Part shown: piece by piece, positions 1 through 13,200 of the stretch
How positions within the stretch are numbered: the stretch's first letter is position 1
How the letters are laid out: every line of letters begins with the position of its first letter
DNA from: Solenopsis invicta
Lineage: Eukaryota > Arthropoda > Insecta > Hymenoptera > Formicidae
Reading direction: 5' to 3'
DNA: 64,000 nucleotides
Assembly: GCF_016802725.1 (NCBI RefSeq)
Contig: NC_052665.1
Coordinates: forward strand, 5,952,001-6,016,000
Made by a program: the position numbers and the translations under genes
Notes under the pieces: generated by a model
Database searches by the model: none
What the model saw: only the letters and a program-made list of their open reading frames with translations
Told to the model about the DNA's origin: nothing

Positions 1-2077
1 CGGCTGTTGGGCGTAAATCCACCGGTCGTTAACGCGGCTGCCCAATTTCGCGGCGGAGGGAGAGGGAGGACGACCGGCGTACGCGACCATCAGCGACGGC
101 GATGAAAACGGAGGTGACGACGGTAGCGCGATTCTCGCCGTGGGAACGATAACGAGGTCCGCGCGGCGGCAACGGGGAACGATATTAATAACGGTGATGA
201 CGAGTCGCAGGTGGAATACGGAGCGCGCGGGTCAATGAGGAAATTCTCGGGCGCACGAGGTGCGCCTACCTTTTGAGCGCCAGCGGTGGAACGAGAGGTT
301 AGGTGGGGCGGCGAGCGATAGAGTGGGAGAGAAACAGAGAGAGAGAGAGAGAGATAGAGTGGGGGTGACTCAGAGCGGGACGAGGCATACCGAGCGGAAA
401 CAAACGACGGGCAACAAAACACTGTGTGGCGCGAGGCACGCGGGTCGGAGAAACATGCGGATCTTTGTGCGAACAGCTGAACCGGAAGTCGACTGCGCTT
501 CAGTCTAATCACTCGCCGCCGTCGATAGGGTCAGTCGGTTAAAACGGCTGCTCGAAGGCGACGGCGACGCGCGACGGCGCGTCTCTCGACCGACCGAGAC
601 GAAGGGAGTCGGGAAATACGCGATACGACGTAAAAAGGCCGATCGATTCGCGGAGCGCGATCATGTTATTGAACTTGATTTTTACAGCGATTTAATTTTG
701 ACGCTCATCTCGCAATCTCTCGTCCCGCAACATCTGTTTGACAGAAACGTGGAAAATTTCCAACTGCCGACACATGCTTAAAATATTTTTTTTACGTCGA
801 GTCGCTGAAATTAATATAAATGGCTAAGGCTAGACCGAAAACCCGTTTCGTTGCACGTTGAGAGAGCGAGGATATCATTTCTCGAGATACATATATCGGC
901 GTATGTACTTTGGTATTAATAACGCACGCGGATCGTACACATCCTGAATTCGCGGCGGAACACGTGTCGCGCGTGTGTCTTCTGCATGACGACGCGTCTA
1001 TGCGCGACTTATGTTGGTCGGTGCAACGCTCTTCGATTAAACAACGCGTGTCGCGGTTACCTCGTCCGTTTCGCTCGTTAAAACGGAGCCGATTATAAAC
1101 GGTGGCGCGATTCGAAATACTCGGGGGCGGGGGAATTGCGTAACCGAGGTGTGCACTAACCTAGGAAACCCTTCGTAATTAGAGAGTTGTTTGGCATCCG
1201 TGGCCGGCATCCAAATTTACGCTGCCGAACGCTCGCAAGCTTATTTAGGTAAAAATAAATCTGATGTAATAACATAAACAACGAACTCGGACGTAACGCG
1301 AAATGTAGGAGTGGTATTTATATACATATAAATACAGGCGCGAATAAGTAAACAAGTATGTGAGTGAAAATCGTTGAGCACTCGAAGCGGATGTCTCTTA
1401 CTAGGGGAAGCATCACGCGTTACGGAGTAGAGATAAAAGGAGGAGGAGGAGGAAGAGGAAGGGAAAGGAAAAAGGCTGAAAGACTTTAGCGCTCTTCGAA
1501 TCGGTCGCGCCGAAATACCGCGCGGAAATTTGGCCGCGTCGCGATCGCGCGGCGACAGTCGCACAACTCGCGCACCCCACTTGGTCCGCGGGCGCATGCG
1601 CGTTCTCGTAGCCGCGCGTCGAGTCGCGTGTGCGTTCTCCCGGCGCCGCGTCGACGAGCAGCGCGGCGACGACGTTCTCGTCCACGTTCTCGAGGGCGAT
1701 TAATTGCAAGTTTCCCATGACATTCCCATTCCATTCCGTCCTTCCCGTAGAGATCGCAGCGGAAGCGGCGACACGAAGAAGAGGCGGCGAAACGAGAGGA
1801 GGGAGAGACGTGAGTTTGGGCGATTCTACGCGGGTGTGTCGTGGTGTACCGCGTGACAGTGCACGTGGACAGTGCGCGTGTGAGACAGTGCGCCGCGCGC
1901 GGTGCAGGGTGACCGTGACGAGGAAGGGAAGAGGAAGAGGAGGTGGAGGACACGCACGGAGCAGCGTGTGCCGCGCGCGCGGAGACAGGAGGTGAAGAAA
2001 AGATATAGGAAGCGAGACGACTTTTCTGCGTGAGCGAGCGCGCGCGCGCGCGCGCACGCACGCACGCACGCGCATTC

Positions 2078-2112
2078 GCCAACGCCAACGCCAACGCCAA
2101 CGCCAACGCCAA
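2078..2112. repeat. GCCAAC hexanucleotide array
   Basis: About five tandem copies of GCCAAC, preceded by (GC)n and CGCA runs. The reverse-complement hexamer (GTTGGC) is also arrayed at 51263-51320 near the other end of the gene. Confidence 0.8.
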
Positions 2113-2420
2113 TGCGCGAACTGCAAACCTATCGCTATCTATGCTGTGGCGTGACGTCGCGGCGTCGCGGATTTCACGGATCGATCGGCCGATCGAATTT
2201 TCTAAATAGGATACGCGCCGCCCCGCGTGTGTGCGTGTACCATATGTGTAGGGGCGCGCGCGTGTGCGTCGTAACTGCTGCACGGAAGAAGAAGAGGAAT
2301 CGTCGTCGACGTCGTCCCCGGGCCGGCCAGGCCGGGCCGGTGAATCGAATCGCCGCGCCACCGGTGGATCGACCGTCGCTCGCCGCGGGAAAATTTGAGA
2401 TCCGGTTCGCTTTCCACGGC

Positions 2421-2428
2421 TGACGTCA
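2421..2428. promoter_or_regulatory. CRE-type palindrome TGACGTCA
   Basis: This is a perfect 8-bp cAMP-response-element palindrome, the binding site type of CREB/ATF bZIP factors, lying seven bases before a consensus splice donor in CpG-rich DNA. Function is inferred from the motif only. Confidence 0.35.
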
Positions 2429-2567
2429 TTACCGGTGAGTCATTTTTGTTTTCGTCTTCTTCTTTTCCTTCTTTCTTTGCCCTCTCGCCTCGCCTCTCCT
2501 CGTGCTAGCTAGTTGACGTGACCGAAACGCGGTTAATCCATACTTCGAAAACAGTCGACGAGTTTTA

Positions 2568-2570
<3 letters not shown>

Positions 2571-2622
<52 letters not shown>
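2571..2622. repeat. (TC)26 microsatellite
   Basis: Perfect dinucleotide run just downstream of the CpG-rich block. Overlapping reverse-strand open frames of Glu-Arg repeats are products of this run, not genes. Confidence 0.95.
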
Positions 2623-2625
<3 letters not shown>

Positions 2626-3112
2626 CCGTCGAGTCGGAGTAAACAGTGAGACGATCGAGGGAAAAATACTGAAATTCCACACGATCACGGAAAGAAAAAG
2701 AAACAGGGAAAGGGGTGGTGTGGGAGTCGCGTTTGTAATCCTCAACAAAATCCTTTTGCCAAAGTTCCATTTCTTCTTCTCGCATTGTTATGCAAGATCG
2801 ATGGGCATAAACTTAACCACTTCGGGTCCAGGTCTGGTTGAACTTTGGAATTTTGGAGTTTAAGCTGAATCCACCTAAAGTATCAGTCGTGAAAAGTAAT
2901 GTCGTGGACTCGGCTTGGAGAAAAGTTATTCGTAAGACGGTTCAAATTTGCCTTATCGTCCTGCGCCAGGGTCATACGAGGAAAAGTGTATCTTTTTTTA
3001 TTCGCGGCTTCGCGCGACTACCAGTCACCGTGGCACTCGCTTTTTAAGGATGTTTGCTTAAAAATATACAATATGAGCTCAAAGAATTGAAATTTAAACA
3101 ACTAAAGGCTCC

Positions 3113-3510
3113 TGCGCACAACGGAGGAATATTAGATATGAATAAGACGTAAAATATCAATGTGTCGTACAAAATATAACATGACTTATTATTTATCTAT
3201 GTAGTGTTTATTGCGAAAACTGATTCTAAAATTTTAATTCTTAATATTTAATATTTCTCTATTGTGTGTTTAGAATTAGTGTTTTTTTTTCCCCAATAAA
3301 CACTATAGATAAACAATCAGTTTTGTTGTGTTTTGTATAACACATTTGTATGTTATATCTTATTAATATCCATTGTGCGTTACATTTATTAAAGAAGTTG
3401 ATTAATTGAAAAGTTTAATTATTATTCCTAATATGTAATGTTTCTTCATTGTACGTAGGACTTTAGGTTTATTCTTTTTTCCTAACGGTAAACAATTTTG
3501 ATCGTGATAG
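3113..3510. repeat. Degenerate inverted/direct repeat cluster, MITE-like
   Basis: An arm at 3115-3133 starting CGCACAA has a reverse-complement partner at 3365-3379 ending TTGTGCG. A longer inner pair (3193-3214 and 3294-3313) matches except for two extra bases, with GTGTTTATTG in common. A block at 3241-3292 also recurs in direct orientation at 3430-3485 with many mismatches. This looks like an old non-autonomous DNA element or a nest of them. Confidence 0.45.
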
Positions 3511-3624
3511 ATCTAAATGAACTTTTGCCTGAATATTCGTTAGAGTTTTATTAGTATCATGTAAAAAGTTTTGATTTAATGGTACTGTCTTGTCAAATTT
3601 GCAAATAAGTACTAAAAAATATTA

Positions 3625-3892
3625 AGAATCAAGAGTATTTATTATTATTATTATTTATTCTTAATCCTTTGCCTTGCGGCTTAGGATGGCTTCCGATTAC
3701 ATTCTCTTTTTTTTGTTTACATTACATATGCTTCTTAATATCTAATAAATTCAAATTACATTAGGTCAGCTAACACAAACCTCAAACTTAGAAATCAAAA
3801 TTAAAATCAACGTTTAAATCAACATCAACATTAACATTAGCATTACAGTTAAGTCTTTGGTATAATTCAACTTATTCCAGAATCAAGAGTAT
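3625..3892 (-). mobile_element. Retroposon insertion (SINE or 5'-truncated LINE) with 14-bp target-site duplication
   Basis: The 14-bp word AGAATCAAGAGTAT occurs at 3625-3638 and again at 3879-3892, bracketing about 240 bp. Immediately inside the left copy is a (TTA)n-type run, which on the minus strand is a 3' (TAA)n tail. A variable-length target duplication plus a simple A-rich 3' tail is the signature of target-primed reverse transcription. No reading frame remains, so family cannot be assigned. The conserved-looking 3' end is at about 3660-3700 (AAGCCGCAAGGCAAAGG on the minus strand). Confidence 0.7.
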
Positions 3893-4240
3893 ATATATAC
3901 ATATATATATATATAAATATAAAAAATAAACAACTTTTAAATTAACAAAAGAATTATGCTCGAGTTTTATACAGATACTCGTACGCGATAACAGAACAAG
4001 CTATGGAATTTTTCATAAATTTGGTAATGTTTTGAGGTACGACGTACATCTTTAATTGAGTTTTAATAGGAAATGACGTACGTGACGTTCTCCTCCGGCG
4101 TCCTCGTCTTCGATAAACGCAAACGCGAGAGGCAAAATTAACCGGTGATCGTTGCAACCCATGGTGGATGCACCGCGTGTGTTTCTTGACGACCATCGGT
4201 CTGTCGCAGCTTTAATTATTGTAACGCCGTCGGGGGCGTA

Positions 4241-4299
<59 letters not shown>

Positions 4300-4310
4300 T
4301 TCGTGCGTGC
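4241..4310. repeat. (GCGT)n microsatellite
   Basis: About 17 tandem tetramers with one interruption near 4301. Apparent Thr-His-Ala-Arg open frames on the reverse strand derive from it. Confidence 0.95.
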
Positions 4311-7300
4311 AATACATGCGTGAAAGTACGCAATTACCGTAATTTAGCCGCAGCTCGCGGGCGCGCGATCTCGCGGATGAAAACGTCGAAGGATGTATTC
4401 ACGAGTTTCGGAGAGACGCGGCGCCGTTAATAACGTCATTCTTCTCCTAGCGGTATTTCGTATCTGCGCTAACGATATTTGCCGGTATCTGTCTTGCTTA
4501 TTAAAGTACGTGGCCTAGAATGGCCGCGACGGTGCCAGGTTAATGGGACACCATACTTTCCGGTTAGTCGGCGAGTCACGTTAATCCGTCCGCCGCTGTA
4601 ATTATCGCGAGCGATATTTCTCAATGATTCGGGGGAACACCGAGTGCCGCTGACAGAGAGTATGAAGCATGTCCACTCTGAGTTGTGCGGAGTTTAAAGT
4701 CATCGCGCGAATATACGAGGTTTTTCTGAAAAATCGGACCCTCTCCCGCGGTGACGTTTCTATGCGAGCATAGAATATGGCCCGTAAAATTTTCGAGTTC
4801 TCTCGGCCGGACGCGTATTTGATCCTCTCCAGGTAAAGACCTGTCGATCGTAGGCTTGCGTATAATACGTGAGCGTGTTGCGTTCTCGCAGTGCGTTGGT
4901 GTGCGTGAGCTCCGCGCTGCTGGCTACTCCGTCAGGCGAGTCCGTCGTTCTTCTTTTCCAAGCGTGAGGAAAGATGGCCGCTTGTGCGAGCTACACGGTT
5001 CGTGCGTCTCTCTCCCCCCCCCCTCTCTCTCTCTCTCTCTTTGTGCAGTTAGATGAGACGCAGACGCTGACTGGCAAGACGGTTTTAGAGAAAGTTGGAG
5101 CGAGGGAAGGGTGCACCGGGATGCATAATGAAGGGCACATGTCCGCCGCCGGGCGGTAATTTTTAGAATAGTAAAACGCATTATAAACGCTCGTCGAGGA
5201 TTTTTAGTGAGGCTCGGATAGCGAATCGCGCTAACTGAAGGTCTCCGTACCGGAGAACGATGATTATGGATGTTACACAGTCGGAGAAGGCTGAGCGGTG
5301 AGTGCCGCGTGATACATTCGCGTTTCATATCTTAATTAGTATAACGCGAAGGAGTAACGCGCTTCGTGTGTAACGACAGTAATTTAATTAAGTTTTAACG
5401 TCTCTTTAAGATGAATCATCGCAGATAAACTTTCGGACTACTATATTTCGGACTATAGCGTTGGAGAATAATTTTACAAAATTAACACACACGTCGATCG
5501 AAACGATCGGACCGTGCGCATCGAGAGTTTCAATTTTAAACTTTTGATCTTGGACCTCGACGTTCTTCTTATTCGACGAGAATTAAAAAACAAGTTTTGC
5601 CATAATATTGAACGATCGATTACGGTGGCAAAGTTCAGTCGCTTTCGCACGAGATACGCAGCAGAGTTCTTTCCCTCCAAGGTTCCCGTGTAGCTTTCTC
5701 CTCTTCAACGATCGAGACTCTCAACGTCGGATATAGGTCTGGCGTCTACCGTCGGTACGTGCTGCGGCGACGTCGCCCTTAATTAATTAATTTTTTCCCC
5801 ATTTCCGCGCGTTTGTCACGGCCGTGCGAATGTCCTCAACTGCGTCGCCTCCCTCGCGTGTCTCGCACGTATCTCTACTCCGCTTTTATAGACGTATTAT
5901 ATAGGACTTCGATATCGATCCCGCGTTCCAGTACAAAACGGTCGACGCGACGATCGGAGAGACCGAGACGCGAAGAGTGGGAAGCGACGAGCTAGAAAGG
6001 GACGATACCGGAGGGGAAAGCGTGGAAACGGATGAAAGGACTGGGGAGCGGAGAGAGAGAGAGAGAGAGAAAGAGAGGTACGAAGGAAAAGAGAAAGCGA
6101 AAAGGGAATATATGGAACGAAGGCGAAAAAGATCCTTTTGTCAACGTATTTGTCATACTAAAATTCTCTAATCTTCCGATGTGAATTACGTTCCGTCCGA
6201 ACAATTGTCCGCGGGATAGATCGCGAGCGTGGAGCGTAAAAAAAAAAAAATAAATAAATAACTTGTACGAACGTCGAAACTGGTCGTACCGTTGAATTTT
6301 AATTTTGGACGTGAATTCAAAAACAGACTCCCTAATTTCGGCGATCAATATGTTTAACCCAAAACCCTTCGCTGCCGCGCTCGTGACACGGTCAAGTTAC
6401 GGAATAATAACACGAAAGGCGCGCGATGGGCGCGTTGATTCAAAGACAAAGAGTCGCGGGCGTGAGAGGAGGATTCCGTCGGCTAATGACGCGCGACAGA
6501 AATACGCGTGTCGTCGACTTTATTCCGGGCTGGGGAAAAGCTCTCGCCTTCGCCGAGCAGTTCCGCTTTAATACCCGGGGCGGCCCCTCTGCGCCGCGCG
6601 CGCAGGCACTATCGCCGGCCGAACATCATTTTTAGTTTAACGCACGCATGAAGCAGGTGCACGTACACGCCCGGTTCGTAAGATCGCCCCCTTGCCCTTC
6701 CGCTTTACCGCGTGCGAGCGATTCCGATAGCCCGTCGACATGACGCAATGCACCCCGCATCCCCTGAAAAGAGAGAGAGAAAGATAGACAGAGATTACTT
6801 GTCACCGGCACACGGCATCCGACATTCACTGCCTTAATGAGCTCTCGAATTCATTTTTCCCAACTGGTTCCAACTTTTATTACGCGCCTCTCCTCTGCCT
6901 CTCCTTATTAATTATTTCGCATATGCAATTAACGTTCAGAAATCATGACCTTTCTTAGCTCTGTATTTTTGGAATTTTTATATCGTTGAATAGAATCTTT
7001 GCCAAAGAATCCTAGTAAAAAAGAGAAACATCCCGAGGATGAAACGCAAGAAATGAAAAGATGCATTATGGATGTGAAGAATGATTTCACGTTTTCATTA
7101 TTGGAGATTGGTAATCTTTTTTTCAATAGAGCTCGGTGCATTTAATGAATAATAAATTATAAATAAAATTCCCGTCGTGTGAAATTGCACACCGAAGGCG
7201 TTGTAAATTTAGTTCCATGATGAAGCGATTAAATACATTTCCAACCGATTGAACACATTTCCCGTAATTTCACTCGTACAGTGATGGGTTTAGCTTGTTC

Positions 7301-9922
7301 CTATGTTGTACGATTCGTACGCCTGCGTTTACATCGATTGCCCGCCTGTGCGAAACTTGTGTCACTCGTGAATTTGATTTGCTCTCGATTCGTCCTCGCG
7401 AACGATTCTTCCCGCGCTGGTCGCTCGCACATCGATTACTATTAATGCCGTTATAATACGGCGGCGAACGCCGACGTCTATTGCACATCGCGCGTCGCGG
7501 ACTTTTCCTTTCTTTGCGGAATTGCGGTGGGCTCGCGTGACGACGGCTTGCTGCTGTCTGATGTAGAACGAACAGACGGCATACACCACCATTGGTCTAC
7601 AACGCCAAAGTTCATGACTCTATACCGCTTTCTATAGAATGCTGCCGATGCTATATTCTTCCCTCGCACTCTCATTAATCTTAATTGCATGTCGATTAAA
7701 TCTGTTTGGGATTCGAAAAGATCGTTTTCATAAAATTGAAGCGAAAGACTTATTAAAAGAATGTGCATAACGTAAAAGTATTATTTTGTACAATATTATT
7801 TTTGATAAATCAATAATTGAAATGACGAAGTATATACAAGACATTTATATATATTTTTCATAAATTACTTGAATTATCAAGATTTTTATTTTAAGCCATT
7901 GAGATTATATTTTAAGAATATATAAAATTAATGTACATTGTCATTACATAAACGTTTTTTATATTGATATTGAATTAGTTTTCTTTTTATTTTTTGTATA
8001 TTTTGGAATATTCTTTATTTAGCACTTTTTAGTATCTCAATTTGCATTTTGAAAACGAATTAAGTCGTACTTCAAAACCTTGTTTCGTTAATAGCTCGAA
8101 CTGAAATGCAGTATAGTGTGAGAATATAACTGAAATATATTTATACAAAATATATGAGCAAGTGAAACTGCAGCTTACATATTTTAAAGTTCTTTTAAAT
8201 TCGATGAAAATTAACTAAAATTTCGTGAGGTTACAGCTATCTTTAACTTGGCTATCTTCTCAGACTTATGTGTAAACTGAACCATTAAAATATCAATGTT
8301 TTTTTTCTTTACGTCGTTTTGAATAAATTTTTTTTTAAATAGTATAAATAAATTAGAAAAAATTTACAAAAATTATAGATATACATTTTATTAACTTGGA
8401 TTAATTTACGTTTGCAAAATGTAATGATTTTTAATTCTATAATATTGGACACGTTCCATGTTTAAATTCGTATTATATTTGTTCATATAAAATATTCGTA
8501 AAAATGTATTAATGTATTATCGATAAATTTTATATTGGTGAAACGAGGTTTTACTTATTTTAAACATTAAATCACATTATTATCAGTTGAATATTAAAGA
8601 TTTGCAAGCTTCAATTTAGTTGACGAAGGAGCTCATCAAGGGATATGCGTTCTGGTAGAATTTGAGAAACATTGTTTTACAGAATATTTCTCAATACACT
8701 TTGACGCAGATGTGCAACCGCGTATAAATTTATGTATTGCGCGTGATCTGTACACATTCGTGTTTTATTTTACCGTATCCGTATGCAATACTTATGCGTC
8801 TGCCATCTATCCAGCCATCCAACATGAATATATGTATTACCGTGTGCCTCTAAGTTCATTTATGCCAGCCATGTGAGAAGTAAAGAATTTCTATAAATGT
8901 GCAACTCATGCGCGCAAACATGTTATACCAAGATTTCTCGATGTCTTTGCTAAAGCAATCTAGCCCAATCTTTTTGAGAACTTTAAAAACTCGAGAGAGA
9001 ATCGGAAGTTGTTTGTTAAATTTAGCCTATAACTTTTAATCACACAGCGATGTAATTTCACATTTTTGTTTCGAAAAAGAAATGTAATGTTTCATATATT
9101 CTTTCGGTAATGTAGCTTCGCATCGATTGTCCCTCTAAAATTATCCTCGATTCTTGATATTGTAAAGAGTATTAATGGACGCGAATTTTATGCCGTTACT
9201 AAAGACTCGAGGTGAATCGGCAAGAAATTCGATCTACTTCCCGTTTTCAATGTAACTGTAATTGCATACTGCGCGATGCGCGTTTCTCGCGTTCGTGTTG
9301 CTTTTAATTTCTACCTGCGCGATTGATATACCTCACCATTGCGAAAGGAAAGGCACGATAAACAGACCGCGTACGTTTCCGCAGTGTCATGACTGGTCGC
9401 TATTGATGCATTCAATCTATTCAACGCTAAGTGGACATATGAAAAACTACGTCGTTGATAATTGAACGATATCGGTGACGTGTGTATCGCCATAATTGAT
9501 CCGCTATTATTGGTCACAGCGGTCAAAATAATCTGATAGATATTTTAACGTTAAAAAAACAACTATGTTGCGATTAGGCTGATTTAAATATCGTCTTTGA
9601 AATATGCGATATGTGCACGAAATTTCTTCCAAACGTTTTTTCTTTTTTGCACGCTATTTTTCTTATGAACAACAATAATCCAAGCGTCGACGATCAAGGT
9701 ATCAGAAAAATCTGTCGTTATATAACATTTATTAACTTTATAAATTTGTTTTCATCTCAACATAATTTTATGAATTTTCTTCGCTCTTTTTTTTAAATAT
9801 TTTTATTTTACTCTGAAATTTGAGAAATATTTCCTCTTATATAATACGTCACGTTTCGATCGTCGATGAATCTCGCGATTCAAGATGGAAGTCTATTAGA
9901 ATGATCTATATATCTGTTTCAG

Positions 9923-10217
9923 TTCACAATGCGCTAGGGGTGATGGAGACAGTGGGCAAGCAAGTTCAGGTAGTGAGTGGACTGGGGGTGGGGGGTCCAG
10001 TGGGCCCTGTGGGCCCAGTGGGGGGAGATCTGCATCACCATCATCATCCACATCCGCACGCCCATCCTCCGCACCCGCACTCCCACCCCCACGGTCATCC
10101 CCATGGGTCCCACGGCCACTCGCTTGCGACGTCGAACCCCGGCAGAGGTCAGCCTCAACCACCAACCTCGCATAACCAGCACGCTCCTGCGAGGTCCACT
10201 CCCGTACAGCTGCACAG
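9923..10217 (+). CDS. Smr: Smr alternative first coding exon A (His/Pro/Gly-rich)
   Basis: The acceptor is tgtttcag at 9915-9922 and the donor gtaagt at 10218. The coding start is ATG at 9943 (METVGKQVQVVSGLG...), the first long frame in the exon. A minimal upstream ORF (ATG CGC TAG, 9929-9937) ends five bases before it. The 91 complete codons carry a VGGPVGPVGPVGG segment and then a histidine-rich stretch (19 His by count, many as H-P, H-S-H, H-G-H). The exon ends after two bases of a codon (AG), completed by the A at 26446. The acceptor shows that at least one 5' UTR exon lies upstream. I know of no defined domain here. Confidence 0.85.
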
Positions 10218-13200
10218 GTAAGTCTCGCTTTTCTCCTCTTCTTGTGTACACAAACCGCAGTCGTCGATCTCGACGGCTTTTAAACCGTGTGAAGATAAAA
10301 TATTTCACTAATGCGACAGAAATGGCAAAGGATCATCCGACAAAGATCATCTGACAAATATTTTCGAAGCCATTAAAGAAGTGGACCGAAAGGTTTCGCG
10401 TGTTTCTGTTCTTCGATAATATAGTTACTGTAAACAATTACGCGCCTAAAACTGCAAAATTCCTCATTTTGCTTCCTTCTCTTAGTACCGCGATTTTATA
10501 TCAGAGTTTTCTTCATTTATGTTGTTCTCCTCAGTCTCCATAAATCCTTTTTAAAAAGGGTTTCTTGGAAAATTTCAACAACGTTGTTGAACTCTGTTCT
10601 ATCCAAGTTCTGAAGGTGGGAGAGGGAGGGGGAAAGGGAGGGAAGGGTGTTAACTCTCGTTCACACACGGCTCTCGACGTGTCATACGCGGCGAACAGAG
10701 AACACGAATTGAAAGCTGATACGACCGGGCAGTGCAGCATGTGTATTTTAAGAAGGAAAGTCCACGGACAAAGTCCGACATCGATGGCTAGGAACGTGCG
10801 TGTAGAATGACGGAGGAGGAAAATGGAGGAGGGGTACGTGTGTAGGAGCCAGTACCAGGCAGGTAGCAGTCAGGTATCCGTGCGAGATGATCCGTCCAGA
10901 CAGAGTTCTGGTCTTTGAGAAGAGAATTCAAAAGTGCACGCGCTTTTCAAGGGACCAACCCAGAGAGGAGCCCCCGAGAGGCCTGGGTCTGCGCGCGGGT
11001 ACCTGCTGTGAAAACTGGTCTCGTACCTTCGCGCGGGATGTCCGATCGCGTGGGGGTTTACCATATGCAGGATCCATCGAGATTTAGATTTATCGTGAGA
11101 TCATTTGCATCCTTATACAGGATGCGGCCGCGTTGTTTCTCTTGAGTAGAGTCACGAGACGAGACGACTTAAAGACGTTTCGCCGGCTTCTCTCTGCTTG
11201 CGGAAGTGTAGACTCTATTAAGATAAGTAGCGGCAGACATAAAAGTCGACGTTACGTAGTCGTCGCGCTAGTTATATCGAAACCGGGAATTATCGCGGTC
11301 TCAATTGCGCCTTTTGTACTCGGAAATTATCAGCTCTATTATTATCTAGAAAAATCGTCGATTATAACAAACTCCCGAGATACGCCGGGAAGTATTCAAA
11401 GACCAATGAAATATTTTCTTTATTCGACAGATTAATATTATAATAAACTTAACGAAAGAGAATAGTCGCGAGTATTTATTAATTATCGTGAATCAAGAAT
11501 AAGAATAAAAAAAGCTGTATGAAATGTTGTACGATAATGATAAATCTGTTGAGGTACGATCAAGCTTGGACGCGATATAATTTGTAACTTTTTATACATG
11601 TCGTACACTAAATCACCAAATCATGGAATATAACAATGATAAAAAGATTTCGCTGATGTTTCTAATGGCAAAGGTATTTTATTTTTTCATATGTAACGAT
11701 AAAAATTGATTGTTGCGTCAATTACCTCAAAGTATCTTAATAATCCCGATCGCGTGTCTTTTGCGTGTAGAATGAGTATGTGAAAGATTTAGGAAAGATT
11801 TTTGCAGACGGGGGGGCTACGTGAAGCAATAACGATTGCTTTCATGTTCGAAATTGACTAATCTTAGAACGTTGCAGAATTATTCGGTTGCGTGCATTAG
11901 TTAAAAATTACTGTACTTTCTACAGGGGAATGCTTTCAAAATTGGGATATTTTATTTAACTGTAATAAACATAAAAATTTTTAATCTCGAAAACTTCAGC
12001 TTTGAAAAGTCCGGAAATTGTTTCGCGAGACTATTGAACTCTGTAATATTACTCCGTGATCAGGGAATATTATTATAGCAATATATAAGCTACTACTTAC
12101 ATAAGCTTTAGCTTTAACTTAAGCTCCTTATTATATAAGCTCATGACTTAGCAGAAGCTTCTATTTTGAGGATCTCTTTATAAATTTATTATCGACGAGT
12201 TACAATTGAAGTTGAAATCGAAAAGCGCTTTTTGGAGCTCGAATTGTCGTGAAATATATATAATTTTGTCCTCCAGCATTATAAGACTTTTTACTTACAG
12301 TTGAACAAAATTTTGTGAAAAGAATACTTTTTAATAACGCAATGTCATTACGCTGAATAATATCAGAAATACGCGATACTCTTGTTCTCGTTGCTCGTTA
12401 CGCCTGTGGGATGTTTATGAATAAAGATATGAGATCATTATGACCTTTCTACGTAGTGTCTCGTACTGTACAAAACGCACGACGGTGAACGGATACTTTG
12501 AGAACAAGAGAACGTTGCGACGGGTGATGCGACTACAGTCTTCTTTTTTTTCTCCTCCGGGTGCATAGCACACTCTTCTACATATACGTGTCTCGAAATC
12601 ACTGTGTATATTGGCATTCGTAGTTGACGCAGCGATGCTAGATCATGTCTCCGAGTCTGGATAAAAAAATAACGTTGATTGGGGACAGCAGACATTCGCA
12701 CACACATCAGTCTGTTCGATGATAAATGACGCATTTACATTTCTTGTAAATAAGTTTTTACGGCGGCTGCGGAAGCAGTCTTTTGTGCGGAATAATCAAT
12801 ATCACTTCGTCAATGTGCCTAAAAATGACAGCCATTATTCGATGACTCACCCAACCACTCAGGCTCACCCCACGCATACGCAGCTGTGTGAATATTTATT
12901 ATTTATATATTAAAAAATAAATATTCTAAATATTTACACAAATAAATACATGCTTAGGCTCTTAAAAATCTCGTCGGCAATGTTCGATTTCCATTCAAAA
13001 GGCGCGAGATTGTTCATTAAAGAACGTGACGTTTACTTTCAATCGATAGGATTGTGACTGAATTTCATCAGAGTAGACTTTTTGTTTACGCTTATCGACA
13101 TATTTATCAAGCACTAGTATATTGGAATGTATTTTATCATGTTTCTAACTACCACAGACCACACTGGGAAAGGTGAGATATTTTTGCTTGAGACAACGCA

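Larger units (their letters stand above)
1..2434 (+). promoter_or_regulatory. CpG-rich block, candidate promoter and non-coding first exon
   Basis: The block is strongly CpG-rich compared with the AT-rich DNA after 2.5 kb. It holds a palindromic CRE-type site (TGACGTCA, 2421-2428) followed at once by a consensus splice donor (gtgagt, 2435-2440). It also has a CACGTG E-box at 961-966, (GC)n and CGCA runs around 2037-2072, and a GCCAAC hexamer array at about 2078-2112. Long open frames here on both strands are Arg/Ala/Ser low-complexity, as expected of GC-rich non-coding DNA. I infer a promoter or 5' UTR exon for Smr; no direct evidence links the 2435 donor to the 9922 acceptor. Another possible 5' UTR exon end is the gtgagt at 5298. 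Confidence 0.35.
2623..9922 (+). other. Intron or upstream DNA, AT-rich, before the first coding exon
   Basis: No coding exon with family similarity is recognisable. The stretch holds inverted repeats at 3113-3510, a retroposon with target-site duplication at 3625-3892, a GCGT microsatellite at 4241-4310 and a mildly CpG-rich patch at 4300-5700. That patch has possible exon borders (an acceptor-like gttctcgcag near 4890 and a donor gtgagt at 5298) and could be an alternative 5' UTR exon. From 7700 to 9260 the DNA is plain AT-rich with nothing further that I can see. Confidence 0.5.

Noticed and set aside
1413..2361. Long minus-strand open frames (up to 291 codons)
   Set aside because: Arg/Ala/Ser low-complexity in CpG-rich DNA, overlapping open frames on both strands, no domain or splice support.
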